Source of the DNA: an uncultured Pseudomonadales bacterium | Lineage (GTDB): Bacteria; Pseudomonadota; Gammaproteobacteria; Pseudomonadales; Azotimanducaceae | Direction of reading: 5' to 3' | Length of the DNA: 64,000 nucleotides | NCBI GenBank assembly: GCA_951813295.1 | Contig: CATOTI010000002.1 | Location: forward strand, 3,978,522 to 4,042,521 | Part shown: positions 43,476-52,696 of the stretch, piece by piece | Position numbering within the stretch: position 1 is the first letter of the stretch | Layout: each line of letters opens with the position of its first letter | Notes under the pieces: generated by a model | Seen by the model: the letters and a program-made list of their open reading frames with translations, nothing else | The model's database searches: none | Told to the model about the DNA's origin: nothing | Made by a program: the position numbers and the translations under genes

Positions 43476-43853
43476 TTACCGCGTCTGGATCGTGCTGATG
43501 TAGTCGACGAGCGCTTCCGCGCCGACGGCGTCGATCTCTTCGTTCTCACCCCAGACGGGCATCGTGCGGCCTTTGCCGTGCGCCTGGACGATGCGCCGGC
43601 CGTCGATGATCTCCGCGAGGATCACGCGTGGCAGACGTCCGCCGGCCGAGTTGGCGGCGATCCGGCGTAGATCGGGCGTTTCGGCATCGTGTTGCTCGGC
43701 GCGACGCACGTCACCGCCGGGCCCATGACACGCCGCGCAATGCTTCTCGAAAATCGCCTGGCCGGCCGCAACGTCGGTCTGGCCGCCAGGTGCTTCGCCG
43801 CAGCCGGTCAGCATCGCAGCAAACGCGACAATTAGTAGTGACGCTCGCGTCAT
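43476..43853 (-). CDS. c-type cytochrome lipoprotein
   Basis: 125 residues from the ATG at 43853. Lipoprotein signal with lipobox AMLTGC (Cys18), then a class I cytochrome c domain with heme-binding CAACH (residues 39-43) and a likely axial Met in GRTMPVWGE. A periplasmic electron carrier anchored to the membrane. It stands alone between the esterase-like gene (convergent) and a decayed region. Confidence 0.9.
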   Translation of the reverse strand: MTRASLLIVAFAAMLTGCGEAPGGQTDVAAGQAIFEKHCAACHGPGGDVRRAEQHDAETPDLRRIAANSAGGRLPRVILAEIIDGRRIVQAHGKGRTMPVWGENEEIDAVGAEALVDYISTIQTR

Positions 43854-44437
43854 AGGGCCGCCTCTCCGTCCATGTCCCTTGGAATACGCCATCTTAACTG
43901 TCCGCGCCGTCCACGCGACCCGGATTGTTTGCAAAAACTCGTCGCTGCCATGCTTTCTCTGGTTGCTCGACCGATGTTCCAGGTCCCATATAAAGGTGGT
44001 CAGGCGGCCTGCCTTGTGATTCTCGAGGGGCCGGTGAGGACCTGAGTGGCATCTTGCCGCGTGGGCTTCGCGTCGACGGATTTCCTTGAGCGTCGACGGA
44101 TCGCCTGAATGGTTGAGGGACCGCGTCTCTGGCCGAACCCAAGGTCGGTCGTTGTTGGAAAACAGACAAGACCGAAGCAGCAGCAAACCATGAAACCGTA
44201 CTCGTGGAGACGCGTCCTACGCGCGGTTCGTCATCGACATTCAACCGTTGAGTTACGGGCTCTTTGTCGGGGTCGGGGTCACGAGGATAGCCATCGGCTG
44301 GCTCCAACGCCTTCTGGCCGCTCGGTGCGTTCACGGCCGTGCTCGCATTTATTGCTACGCGCCGGGTTCTCGAGCGTCGTTTTTTTGACCCCGGCGGGAG
44401 CGGTTCAGCGGCGTGCCCGAGTCCTAGCGGCTGGTGT
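43854..44437. other. gene-poor region with a possible decayed membrane-protein gene
   Basis: About 580 bases without an intact gene. On the plus strand, around 44200-44430, successive frames give SYARFVIDIQPLSYGLFVGV then, after a shift near 44310, FWPLGAFTAVLAFIATRR, reading like two membrane helices of one protein. This suggests a frameshifted small membrane-protein relic starting near 44190 (MKPYSW). A 12-base repeat GCGTCGACGGAT occurs at 44070-44081 and 44090-44101, 20 bp apart. No family recognised. Confidence 0.3.
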
Positions 44438-45061
44438 TCATGACGGCGGCCGCATGCGCGCTCGAAACTCTTCCGTCGTGTTGACACGCGGGTAGTCTTC
44501 GGCGGGCACCGGCACATCGAGGAATTCACAAAGGGGCTCCCAGCCGTCACCCGGTTGATAGACCAGCAACCGTTCGGCCGGCACCGTATCGATCACGCGC
44601 TGATTGTGTGCCTCGAAGCAGCCGATGACGTGGTCACGATCTTCCATTCGTCCGTCGAAAATCGGGTCCCAGATGATCGACTGCGCCCATTCGGCACCCT
44701 TACGCCGCATTTCGTCTTCGTGCGCGAGACCGTCGGCCGTGACCTTGTAAATCGTGTTCATGATGCTCTCGTACCACTTGCCCGAGTCGCGCAGCGAAAG
44801 CAGGACCTTGGCGTCCGGATAGTGCGCGGCTTGGTCTTCCCACAGATTGCAACTCGGCCAGTCGACCGTCGCCTCGTAACCCTCGAAGAGCGCGTCCCAG
44901 TCGACGGCTTCACCTTGGTGGGCCGCCGTCCAGAGCGCCCGGTGCTCCGGGTGATTGCCGACTTCCATCATGTGGTAGCACTTGTCGAAGCCGAGTTTCT
45001 CGAGCGCGTGCTTGAGCGAGAGGGTGCCTGTTCTGCCGAAACCGGCGCCGATAACTTTCAT
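44438..45061 (-). CDS. sulfotransferase family protein
   Basis: 207 residues from the ATG at 45061. The PAPS-binding N-terminal loop MKVIGAGFGRTGTLSLKHALEKLGF (5'-phosphosulfate motif) and the 3'-phosphate segment VLLSLRDSGKWYESIMNT are clear. This short NAD/PAPS-type sulfotransferase subfamily is common in Proteobacteria and fungi, with acceptor unknown. Upstream on the same strand is the D-amino-acid-dehydrogenase-like gene (33-base gap). Confidence 0.85.
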   Translation of the reverse strand: MKVIGAGFGRTGTLSLKHALEKLGFDKCYHMMEVGNHPEHRALWTAAHQGEAVDWDALFEGYEATVDWPSCNLWEDQAAHYPDAKVLLSLRDSGKWYESIMNTIYKVTADGLAHEDEMRRKGAEWAQSIIWDPIFDGRMEDRDHVIGCFEAHNQRVIDTVPAERLLVYQPGDGWEPLCEFLDVPVPAEDYPRVNTTEEFRARMRPPS

Positions 45062-45093
45062 GGACTGACCTTGCCGAAGGGACACGCGACATT

Positions 45094-46380
45094 CTAACGA
45101 CGGGTCGTCCCGTGTTCGCGTTGCCGTGTCGATTTCGCTCTGAATCGATCGCTCCGATAGGGCTGCATGTCGAAGTTTGGCGTGCGACCCGCGATCAGAT
45201 CGGCGATGAGTCGTCCCGTCTTGGGCCCCCCGGTGAGTCCAACGTGATGGTGACCGAACGCCGCATAAACGCCTTTCACCACGGGGCCGATCACCGGTAA
45301 TGAGTCCTCAGTGGCCGGTCGATGGCCGAGCCACCGCTTTTCGCTTTTCCATCGAAGCGCGGGAAAGGCGTGTTTCGCCTGACTGAGCAGAAGCTCGAAC
45401 GGCGCATCGCTCGCCGGTGCATCCAGCCCGCCGAATTCGACGAGCCCTGCCAGCCGAAGCCGACCAATCATCGGCGTCGCGATGATCTTGTATTCGGCGA
45501 GTGCGACGGGTCGCGAGGGCCCGCCTTGGGCCTCTTCGAGTTCAACGTGGTAGCCCCGTTCCGATTCCATCGAAATGGGAACTCCGAGCCTTTCGAGCAG
45601 GTCCTTGGACCAGACGCCGGCCGCGACCACCACTTCATCGAAGCTGAGTGGTTTTCCATCGACGACGACGCCGGTGACGGTCGCGTCTGCGCGTATGAAG
45701 TCTTCGGCCAGCCCCTTCTCAAAGGTCGCGCCCGTCGAGATTGCGTGGTCGAAGAGTGCGGTCACGTAGGCACCTGGATCTCGAATCCATGCATGATCGG
45801 GAACCGCGACACCAAAACCGTTCGTGGGACCGAGGCTCGGTTCCAGCTCTTGGAGTGCACTTTGATCGAGCTCTACGGGGTTGAATCCCAGATTTCGACG
45901 AATCCCCCACGCAAAGCCGTCGTGGCGGTAGGTCTCGCCGGTGTTGTACGCGTAGATGTAGGCGACCGGTTCGATAAGGCGAGCCGCGGGCGTATCGCGT
46001 GCGATTGCGAGATGTTGCTCGACGCTATCGCCGATGATCGGCATCAAGGCTTGGGCGATGGATTCGACGTGCGGGGCGTCTCGATAGGAAAGGTAGCGGC
46101 GTAGCCAGGGGAGGAGGTGTGGTAGATACCGCCATTTAATGAAGAGTGGGCCGTCGCGCCGAAAGAGCATGCCGGGAATTTTCTGAAGGATCCCAGGCGT
46201 TTGAACGGGGACGACGGAACTCGACGCGAGAATCCCCGCGTTGCCGAACGACGTGCCAGCCGCCGGGCCTTCGCGATCGATTAGTGTGATGTTGTGCCCA
46301 TCTCGGGCTAGCCAAATGGCGGTGCTGACGCCGACCATGCCGGCACCGATGATCCCAATGTGTTTTGGAGCAAGCGTCAT
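45094..46380 (-). CDS. FAD-dependent D-amino acid dehydrogenase-like oxidase (DadA/DAO type)
   Basis: 428 residues. N-terminal FAD motif HIGIIGAGMVGVSTAIWLARDGH and the DadA-type phrases TLIDREGPAAGTSFGNAGILASSSVVP, EVVVAAGVWSKDLLERLGVPISMESERGYHVEL and C-terminal VKGVYAAFGHHHVGLTGGPKTGRLIADLI. DadA-type enzymes oxidise D-amino acids or related imino acids, passing electrons to the respiratory chain. Cytoplasmic or membrane-associated; no signal peptide. Substrate specificity uncertain. Confidence 0.88.
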   Translation of the reverse strand: MTLAPKHIGIIGAGMVGVSTAIWLARDGHNITLIDREGPAAGTSFGNAGILASSSVVPVQTPGILQKIPGMLFRRDGPLFIKWRYLPHLLPWLRRYLSYRDAPHVESIAQALMPIIGDSVEQHLAIARDTPAARLIEPVAYIYAYNTGETYRHDGFAWGIRRNLGFNPVELDQSALQELEPSLGPTNGFGVAVPDHAWIRDPGAYVTALFDHAISTGATFEKGLAEDFIRADATVTGVVVDGKPLSFDEVVVAAGVWSKDLLERLGVPISMESERGYHVELEEAQGGPSRPVALAEYKIIATPMIGRLRLAGLVEFGGLDAPASDAPFELLLSQAKHAFPALRWKSEKRWLGHRPATEDSLPVIGPVVKGVYAAFGHHHVGLTGGPKTGRLIADLIAGRTPNFDMQPYRSDRFRAKSTRQREHGTTRR

Positions 46381-46453
46381 TCGATATCTACGGCACGAAC
46401 GCCTGGCGTCGACCGATGATGTGGGCCAATGCTCGTGACGAGGACTCGGCGCT

Positions 46454-47971
46454 TCAGGGCGGTGTGTCGATGGGCAGCATCTTGACGATCCGGCTGCCGG
46501 CGTTGTTCTCGAGCAGGAGGTAGACGAGCCCGCCGGGACCGATTTCGATGTCGCGAATCCGGGCGAGGCCCTCGATCAGGGTCTCCTGATGGACGAACGT
46601 GTCGCCATCGAGCACGATCCGATAGAGGCTCCGGCCCTTCAGCGAACCGACCAGGAGATGACCGTCCCACTGCGAGAAGGCATCCCCGTGATAGAAAACG
46701 AAGCTCGAGACCGCGGGCGACGGCGTCAGGTCGACGACGGGTTGTTCGATCGCGTCGAGGTCGGGCGTGATGCCGAGCGCGGGGCCGTAGTCGACGGGCG
46801 AGCCGTTGTAGTTGAGACCCTTGGACGTCAGCGGCCACCCGTAGTTGCGCCCGGGAAGCAGTCGGTTGACTTCATCACCGCCGCGCGGACCCATCTCGGT
46901 GCCCCAGAGTTCGCCGGTCGTTTCGCGAAACTCGAGCCCCTGCGGGCTGCGGTGGCCGTAGGTCCAGATACTCGCCATCGCACCTTCGGTTGTCGCGAAG
47001 GGGTTGTCGGGCGGAATCGTTCCATCGTCGCGGATCCGGTGGATCTTGCCCCACGGCGTGGCGAGATCCTGAACGCCCCTGAAGTTGTCGTTCCCCAAAC
47101 CGACGGAGAAGAAGAGGTGGCCGGTGTCGTCGAACGACAGGCGCCCACCCCGGCCGAGATCGGTGCCGATACCGTAGTACTCCTTGGGGCTCGTCCAGAT
47201 CGTCTCTTCGTCGACCCACCGGTTGCCCTCGAGCCGACCGCGCACGATCGTGTTCATCGAAACGGGAACCTCGTTCCTCCTGCTGATCGCGTTGCAGTCC
47301 TCGCAACGATCGCCGTATTGCAGATAGATCCAGCCGTTTTCGTCGTAGTCCGGGTGCAACGCGAGGCCCTGCATCCATCCGTTCCCCCATTCCTGGGCAA
47401 CGGCAATGATGTAGGTGTCGGCGTATGCGCGCGGTGTGCCTTCGATGAGGTCCGAGACCGCGCCGTCGATCGAGATCACTCGAAGACCGCGCTTTCGCTC
47501 GGTAACGAGCAGACGACCATCGGGTAGCGGGACCATGGAGAACGGCAGGGGATCGATGCCGGAGGCGAACGGCTCGAGGCGAAAGGCCCCCAGTTCGGAC
47601 TCGATGGGCGTCGCCGGAATCTCGAGCTCGGCCGCGTACTGGAAGTCGCGGTAGTCGAAGCCCGCGCGAGCCTCGGCGATGGAGAGGGCGATCTGCTTGA
47701 TCTTTGCCGTGTCGAACCGGTCGCTCCAGCCCGGCATCCCGCGTTCGGGGTAACCGGAGGCAATGGCCGCGACCAGCGCGGCCATCGTGTCGCCGTGTGT
47801 CAGTTCGCGACCCACGAGGGCTGGGCCCTGCGCGGCGCCCTCCATCTGCTCGCCGTGACACACGGCACACTCAGCATGGTAGGTACTGCCGTACCCGAAG
47901 GGATCCTCTTGGGCGTTCGCCATCAGCGGCGCAAAGAAGAGGACAACCAGCACAACGGCATGACGTGTCAT
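46454..47971 (-). CDS. cytochrome c - PQQ-dependent sugar dehydrogenase fusion
   Basis: 505 residues from the ATG at 47971. The signal peptide is residues 1-20 (ends LMANA). Residues ~25-105 are a cytochrome c module with CAVCH at 35-39 and axial Met79 in RGMPGW. Residues ~120-505 are an aldose sugar dehydrogenase (soluble GDH-like) propeller: PFSMVPLPDGRLLVTERKRGLRVI, QGLALHPDYDENGWIYLQYG, YGHRSPQGLEF, TEMGPRGGDEVNRLLPGRNYGWP, GSLKGRSLYRIVLDG. The enzyme oxidises sugars or alcohols in the periplasm and hands electrons straight to its own heme. Confidence 0.92.
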   Translation of the reverse strand: MTRHAVVLVVLFFAPLMANAQEDPFGYGSTYHAECAVCHGEQMEGAAQGPALVGRELTHGDTMAALVAAIASGYPERGMPGWSDRFDTAKIKQIALSIAEARAGFDYRDFQYAAELEIPATPIESELGAFRLEPFASGIDPLPFSMVPLPDGRLLVTERKRGLRVISIDGAVSDLIEGTPRAYADTYIIAVAQEWGNGWMQGLALHPDYDENGWIYLQYGDRCEDCNAISRRNEVPVSMNTIVRGRLEGNRWVDEETIWTSPKEYYGIGTDLGRGGRLSFDDTGHLFFSVGLGNDNFRGVQDLATPWGKIHRIRDDGTIPPDNPFATTEGAMASIWTYGHRSPQGLEFRETTGELWGTEMGPRGGDEVNRLLPGRNYGWPLTSKGLNYNGSPVDYGPALGITPDLDAIEQPVVDLTPSPAVSSFVFYHGDAFSQWDGHLLVGSLKGRSLYRIVLDGDTFVHQETLIEGLARIRDIEIGPGGLVYLLLENNAGSRIVKMLPIDTPP

Positions 47972-48107
47972 GAAATTCGTCTCGCGGAGCCGCTTCGGCA
48001 AGAAAACCTACCACACGATTTGAAACGAGCGTCGGGTGCATACGGCGTTCCCCGATCGCATCACCGGCGCGAAGATCTTCGGCGGGTTTACCCCGCCGAC
48101 ATCAGTC

Positions 48108-48371
48108 CTAGTCTGCGACGTCGTCGCAGGTCATCGGCACGACGCGGTTGTCTTCGTCGAGGTGATCGATTTGCACGATCGCCACCCCCGGACCCGCTTT
48201 CATGAAGGCGAACACGTGCCCCTCGAGACAAGCGGAACCGATGCGCTGTTTGGTGAGAGAACCCAGCACGCTCGACCCCTCCTCGGACCGCAGCACCACC
48301 GAGCGCTCGGCCGTGCTCGCCGTGACGACTAGAGGCAACAGAAGGAGTGCAATCGCAGCAACAACTCGCAT
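48108..48371 (-). CDS. small secreted protein, unknown
   Basis: 87 residues from the ATG at 48371, ribosome site ggag. A clear Sec signal (MRVVAAIALLLLPLVVTASTA), then a ~65-residue mature domain with two cysteines (SACLEG and VPMTCDDVAD) that could form one disulfide. No family recognised. Standing alone, on the opposite strand from the 43-residue membrane protein at 48474. Confidence 0.6.
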   Translation of the reverse strand: MRVVAAIALLLLPLVVTASTAERSVVLRSEEGSSVLGSLTKQRIGSACLEGHVFAFMKAGPGVAIVQIDHLDEDNRVVPMTCDDVAD

Positions 48372-48473
48372 AAGTATTCTCCAAGTGGATTCGCGCACAG
48401 CTTAGGCCAGACGTGGATCGACTAGGAAAAGGCGAGAAGCGCCCGCGCGCGGCGGCATGCTACGGTCGGGGTT

Positions 48474-48605
48474 ATGGGTTCTCGACTCCCTATCGCTATT
48501 GCCGTCGGATTGGCCTTTGGAATCGCCTTCGACCTCATCGGGATGGGGCTCGGCCTGGGTATCCTGATCGGCCTATCGCTCGACAAAAAGCGAAAGTCCG
48601 ACTAG
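48474..48605 (+). CDS. small glycine-zipper membrane protein (43 aa)
   Basis: Very short frame from the ATG at 48474 to the TAG at 48605. Almost the whole protein is hydrophobic with repeated glycines (VGLAFGIAFDLIGMGLGLGI), ending in the basic tail DKKRKSD, as in many one- or two-helix membrane peptides. No family recognised. A plausible real microprotein because start, hydrophobic core and charged tail form a coherent unit. Confidence 0.5.
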   Translation: MGSRLPIAIAVGLAFGIAFDLIGMGLGLGILIGLSLDKKRKSD

Positions 48606-48657
48606 CGCCAAAGCAACCGCCGCGACACGATCTGGTCGCCCCCGAGCCCATCGATGG

Positions 48658-49857
48658 CTAGGCGTAGCGCCGGATGATTTGTTTTCCCAACGCCATCATG
48701 TGCACCTGGTCGGGACCATCGGCTTGGCGACACCAGCGCGCGTAGTTGTAGGCCTCCGCCATCGGATAGTCGGCGGTCAACCCGGCGGCGCCATGAATCT
48801 GCATGCATCGGTCAATTACGGTTTGCGCCATCAGGGGCACGGTGATCTTCGCCGCGGCGATCAGGTCACGTGCATCCTTCGCGCCGACTTCATCGATCCG
48901 ACGCGCCGTCTTGAGCGTCAGCAGCCGGGCTTGCTCGATCTCGCTCCACGACTTGGCAATATCTTCCAGCACCGACTGATGTGCCGAGAGTTTCCGGCCA
49001 AACGTTTCACGCGCTTCCGAGCGTCGACACGCGTATTCGACCGCTCTCTGCGCGGAGCCAATGAGACGCATACAGTGATGAATTCGACCGGGACCCAGTC
49101 GACCCTGCGCGATCTCGAACCCGCGCCCTTCGCCCAGGAGGATGTTCTCTTTCGGTACGCGGACGTCGTTGAAATGCACTTCCGCGTGGCCGAGCGGCGC
49201 GTCGTCGTAACCGAGCGTCGTTAGCGACCGTACGACCTTGAGTCCTTCGGTGTCGCGTGGAACGAGGACCTGGCTTTGCTGCAGGTGTCGGTTCGGATTG
49301 TCAGGATCCGACTTTCCCATGACGATGAAGATCTTCGTGCGCTCGTACGGTGCGTTCGTGATGAACCACTTGCGCCCGTTGATGACGTATTCGTCGTCTT
49401 CTCGAACGATGCTCGTTCGCACGTTGGTCGCGTCGCTCGACGCGACGTCCGGCTCCGTCATGGCGTACGAAGACCGAATCTCACCGGCGAGCAATGGCTC
49501 GAGCCAGCGGCTTTTCTGTTCTTCCGTCGCGTATTTGAGGAAGACCTCCATGTTGCCCGTATCCGGCGCGTTGCAGTTGAAGACCTCAGGGCTCCACAAC
49601 ACACGCCCCATGATTTCCGCGAGCGGACAATATTGCTCGTTGGTCAGGCCGCCATGATCCGCGGGGAGCCAGAGGTTCCAGAGGCCGGCGTCTCGCGCCT
49701 GCGTCTTCAGTTCTTCCATCAACGGCACCGTCGAGAATCGATTCTCGAGCCCGTCCAGTTCGGCTGCGTATCGCGCTTCGTTCGGATAGATATGGCTATC
49801 CATGAAGGCGGTGAGCCGGGTGATGAGTTGGTCGGCTTGCGCGTCGGAAATCGTCAT
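48658..49857 (-). CDS. acyl-CoA dehydrogenase
   Basis: 399 residues. Canonical ACAD of the FadE/ACAD10-11 type: LWLPADHGGLTNEQYCPLAEIMGRVLWSPEVFNCNAPDTGNMEVF, SYAMTEPDVASSDATNVRTSI for FAD and substrate binding, RETFGRKLSAHQSVLEDIAKSW, and MQIHGAAGLTADYPMAEAYNYARWCRQADGPDQVH at the C-terminus. The last phrase is typical of ACAD11-like enzymes, which often neighbour the APH-type phosphotransferases also present in this window. Confidence 0.93.
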   Translation of the reverse strand: MTISDAQADQLITRLTAFMDSHIYPNEARYAAELDGLENRFSTVPLMEELKTQARDAGLWNLWLPADHGGLTNEQYCPLAEIMGRVLWSPEVFNCNAPDTGNMEVFLKYATEEQKSRWLEPLLAGEIRSSYAMTEPDVASSDATNVRTSIVREDDEYVINGRKWFITNAPYERTKIFIVMGKSDPDNPNRHLQQSQVLVPRDTEGLKVVRSLTTLGYDDAPLGHAEVHFNDVRVPKENILLGEGRGFEIAQGRLGPGRIHHCMRLIGSAQRAVEYACRRSEARETFGRKLSAHQSVLEDIAKSWSEIEQARLLTLKTARRIDEVGAKDARDLIAAAKITVPLMAQTVIDRCMQIHGAAGLTADYPMAEAYNYARWCRQADGPDQVHMMALGKQIIRRYA

Positions 49858-49963
49858 GCGTTTACATCCAGGTGATACGCGGCATCTCCCGCCGGGTCAG
49901 GTCGCGATCGACGGTTTTCGAAAGTTACCGCCGCTTGTGTTGGCCTCCGCGCACTTCAACCTT

Positions 49964-51109
49964 CTAGACGCGGCTCGCGGTGGTCTGCCCGAGCATCGCT
50001 TTACCCACATCACCGTATCGGCTCGCCTTGGCGAAGACGACATGATTGGTCGCGATCGAGATGTCCCGAACGGCCCGCTGGATGGGATTGCTCAGAAATC
50101 CACCGCTGGCGCCGGTCTCCTCACTGACCCGAAGTACGGCTTCCTTACAGCTGAAAGCCGCGTACGCCATGCGCGAAAGCCAATGGGCTCGTTCCGCGTT
50201 CGTCGCTGTGTTGCGCTTTGCCATCACGTCGGCGAGAACGTCTCGAAACACGAGTTCCGCCGTCTCGATCTTGAGTGCGGCTTCGCCGATCACACCACTC
50301 ACGTCCGGCTGAGATGCGCCGGCGCGCAGAACGTTCTTTTCGATTTTCTCGCGCATCTGACTCGAGAATTCGGCAAGCACCATTTGTGCCGCGCCTAAGA
50401 TGGGCAAGCCGGCAGCAAAGCCGAGGACCGGCATCAGAGGTGTTTTGTAGAGGGGGCCGGAAAAGCGCTCCGCGATCCCGGAAGTGACGTCGAGGAATTG
50501 CTGGAATGGTAGGACGTGGGCGTCGGGAACAAAGAGATCATCGATCTTGAAATCCCAGGATCCCGTCGCGCACATACCGGTCACCTGCCACGTATCGATC
50601 GGCTCGACGTCCGACTTCGGCATGAGGAAAAACGTCGGTACAGGCCGCTCCCCCTCCATGACGAGGCCGCCGGCGAGCACCCACGTGCCATGCACGATCC
50701 CGGTGCCCCACTGCCATTGGCCGTTCAACCGATAGCCGCCATCGACCTTCGTCGCCTGACCGCCGCCGATGTTGAGTGCCGCGGGTGCCAACACGTGATC
50801 GTTACCGTCGAGTACGTTGGCGCAGACATCCTCCGGGTAGTTGAAGAGCCAGAGGTTGTGCTCGATGTAGAAACCGGTGATCCATCCCATCGAGGCATCC
50901 GCTCGAGAAAGTGTCAGCACGACGTCGAAAAACGTATCGAGGTCCGCCTCATGGCCTCCGTATTGCTTCGGCACCATGAGCGAAAAGAGGCCGCTATCGC
51001 GGATCGTGTCGATGACCCGGTCCAACGGTTTGCGATTGACCTCCGCTTCGCGGGCCGTTTCGCGCAGGAGCGGAACCAAGGCTTCCGCTCGCTCGACCAG
51101 ATCCACCAT
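49964..51109 (-). CDS. ACAD-fold flavin-dependent monooxygenase/hydroxylase (HsaA/HpaB type)
   Basis: 381 residues. Acyl-CoA-dehydrogenase fold but in the two-component monooxygenase branch: LIPLLRETA-like N-terminus (ALVPLLRETAREAEVNRKPLDRVIDTIRDSGLFSLMVPKQYGGHEADLDTF), the WITGFYIEHNLWLF segment, ALNIGGGQATKVDGGYRLNGQWQWGTGIVHGTWVLAG, and the C-terminal FLSNPIQRAVRDISIATNHVVFAKAS. HsaA-like enzymes hydroxylate phenols or catechol precursors using FMNH2 from a separate reductase. No HsaB-type reductase was seen nearby. The 11-base gap to the VOC gene suggests co-transcription. Confidence 0.85.
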   Translation of the reverse strand: MVDLVERAEALVPLLRETAREAEVNRKPLDRVIDTIRDSGLFSLMVPKQYGGHEADLDTFFDVVLTLSRADASMGWITGFYIEHNLWLFNYPEDVCANVLDGNDHVLAPAALNIGGGQATKVDGGYRLNGQWQWGTGIVHGTWVLAGGLVMEGERPVPTFFLMPKSDVEPIDTWQVTGMCATGSWDFKIDDLFVPDAHVLPFQQFLDVTSGIAERFSGPLYKTPLMPVLGFAAGLPILGAAQMVLAEFSSQMREKIEKNVLRAGASQPDVSGVIGEAALKIETAELVFRDVLADVMAKRNTATNAERAHWLSRMAYAAFSCKEAVLRVSEETGASGGFLSNPIQRAVRDISIATNHVVFAKASRYGDVGKAMLGQTTASRV

Positions 51110-51119
51110 TTTCGCCCCG

Positions 51120-51821
51120 CTATGCCGCGTATCCGTTCGGGCTCGGCGGCTCCTTTTCGACCATGTTCTTCACGGCCTCGTCGGGCGCCGACATGATTGC
51201 CTCGAGCGCGCCCTCGGGGTAGGTCATCTGAGGTTTTTGCGGATCGATGGGAGGATTCGGTAGCGGATCCCCTTCGTTGGTGTAGTCGGCCGGCGCCATG
51301 TAGCGCCGTAATTCCTCGTTGTTGATCCCGGCAAGGGCAACCACTTCCGGGTCGATCCAGGTGCCATTCAGATCGACCGGGGCGTCCGCCGAGTGCGTCG
51401 TCGACACTTCGAGTGAGAGGTGTTCAGGCCCCGCAAAATAGATCGAATGGCACATGCCGTGATCCATTGGCCCCATCACCGCGATCCCGCGGGAGCGGAT
51501 CCGGTCACGCATCGCAATGAGCTCATCGAACGTATCCACGTTGAAGGCGATGTGCTGCATCGTGCCCGGCGCCGATTTGTTACCGGCATTGCCCGAATGC
51601 GTCTGGCCCATGACGGTGTCGATTGTCTTGTTCTCTTCCTTGAAGACGAATGCGACGGCCTCGTCGCCCATCTTCATGAAGCCATGGAAGGTGTTCGCGA
51701 CGCCGTGCATCCAATAAAGCGCGACCAGTTCCATGCCGAGGACGTCGGAAAAGTATTCGATCTGTTGCTTGATATCGCCCGTGGAAATGGCGATGTGGTG
51801 AACCCCGTTTAACTTACTCAC
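51120..51821 (-). CDS. VOC-family ring-cleavage dioxygenase-like protein
   Basis: 233 residues from a GTG at 51821 (ribosome site ggag nine bases upstream). Single VOC module: HHIAISTGDIKQQIEYFSDVLGMELVALYWMHG at the N-terminus, metal ligand His in GTMQHIAFNVDTFDELIAM, and a Glu region in YFAGPEHLSLEVSTTHS. The C-terminal extension ends EKEPPSPNGYAA. VOC proteins next to flavin hydroxylases and alpha/beta hydrolases often act in meta-cleavage of hydroxylated aromatics, a plausible but unproven role here. Confidence 0.8.
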   Translation of the reverse strand: MSKLNGVHHIAISTGDIKQQIEYFSDVLGMELVALYWMHGVANTFHGFMKMGDEAVAFVFKEENKTIDTVMGQTHSGNAGNKSAPGTMQHIAFNVDTFDELIAMRDRIRSRGIAVMGPMDHGMCHSIYFAGPEHLSLEVSTTHSADAPVDLNGTWIDPEVVALAGINNEELRRYMAPADYTNEGDPLPNPPIDPQKPQMTYPEGALEAIMSAPDEAVKNMVEKEPPSPNGYAA

Positions 51822-51847
51822 TGATCTATTCTCCGGTGGTATTTGGA

Positions 51848-52678
51848 TTAGCTGTCGTTGACGACACCAGTACAAAACGCATGCACGGCGTCGGAAAAGT
51901 CTTCCGTCGCAAAGAGCATGAGTTGGTGCCCCGCGCCTTGGAACAATCGTTTCTCAACCGGCCCGCCAATGCTTCCCGCCACCACATCGAGCGCTTGCGG
52001 CGGAAAATGTGGGTCGTTCTCGCCCGCCGCGTAGAGAACGGGTTTTGTGTTGTCGGCGGGCGTTACCGGCGGTACGTACTGGAACAACGTCGCCCAGGAG
52101 GCGAGGTCGTAGCTCCAGGTGTTGTAGGGATCGAGTTCCTTCTGCTTCTGCGCACCGGCATAACCGTAGTCTTCATCGAAATTGAAGAACGTCGGGATGT
52201 CGAGGCGCGCGCCACGGCCCAGCATCGCGATGATGGCTTTGAAATCGTCGCCGCGCCAAGGGCCCGCTGCGGCTTCGAGCGCCGCGCTGCCGGGTACTGC
52301 GCCCGAGCCCATCAGTACGGCACCCGAGACGAACGGCGAGTCGATGGCCGAGATGGCGGCGGCAACGCCGAGGCTCGAACCGAGCGTAAAGACGGGTAAG
52401 CCCGTTGTGCCGTGAATGTGTTCGGCAAAATCGCGCGAGGCTTGGGCCCACTCGGCCATATCCCACTGGCCTTTTGCGCGGTTGGTTGTGGAGCGACCAT
52501 GGCCGGGGGCGTCATAGCTCCAGATATCGACGCCCTTGGGCGCGTGATGCTCGCAGAATCGATCATAGATACCGCCATGACCGCCCAGGCCGTGGGAGAT
52601 CACGAGCGCGTATTGACAGTCCTCCGCCGAGTACCGGTGGGCGTACACCTCGTTGAGTACGTGGTTCTCTATCCGCAT
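51848..52678 (-). CDS. alpha/beta hydrolase (monoacylglycerol-lipase-like)
   Basis: 276 residues. Oxyanion strand ALVISHGLGGHGGIYDRFCEHHAPKG, lid-proximal YDAPGHGRSTTNRAKGQ, nucleophile elbow TLGSSLGVAAAI (G-S-S-L-G), Asp region PVLYAAGENDPHFPP and His in FQGAGHQLMLFATEDFSD. This is a complete Ser-Asp-His triad. Could hydrolyse a meta-cleavage product or a lipid ester. On the same strand as the VOC and flavin-monooxygenase genes and downstream of the GntR regulator. Confidence 0.87.
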   Translation of the reverse strand: MRIENHVLNEVYAHRYSAEDCQYALVISHGLGGHGGIYDRFCEHHAPKGVDIWSYDAPGHGRSTTNRAKGQWDMAEWAQASRDFAEHIHGTTGLPVFTLGSSLGVAAAISAIDSPFVSGAVLMGSGAVPGSAALEAAAGPWRGDDFKAIIAMLGRGARLDIPTFFNFDEDYGYAGAQKQKELDPYNTWSYDLASWATLFQYVPPVTPADNTKPVLYAAGENDPHFPPQALDVVAGSIGGPVEKRLFQGAGHQLMLFATEDFSDAVHAFCTGVVNDS

Positions 52679-52696
52679 CTCGTCCCCCGTGTTCGC

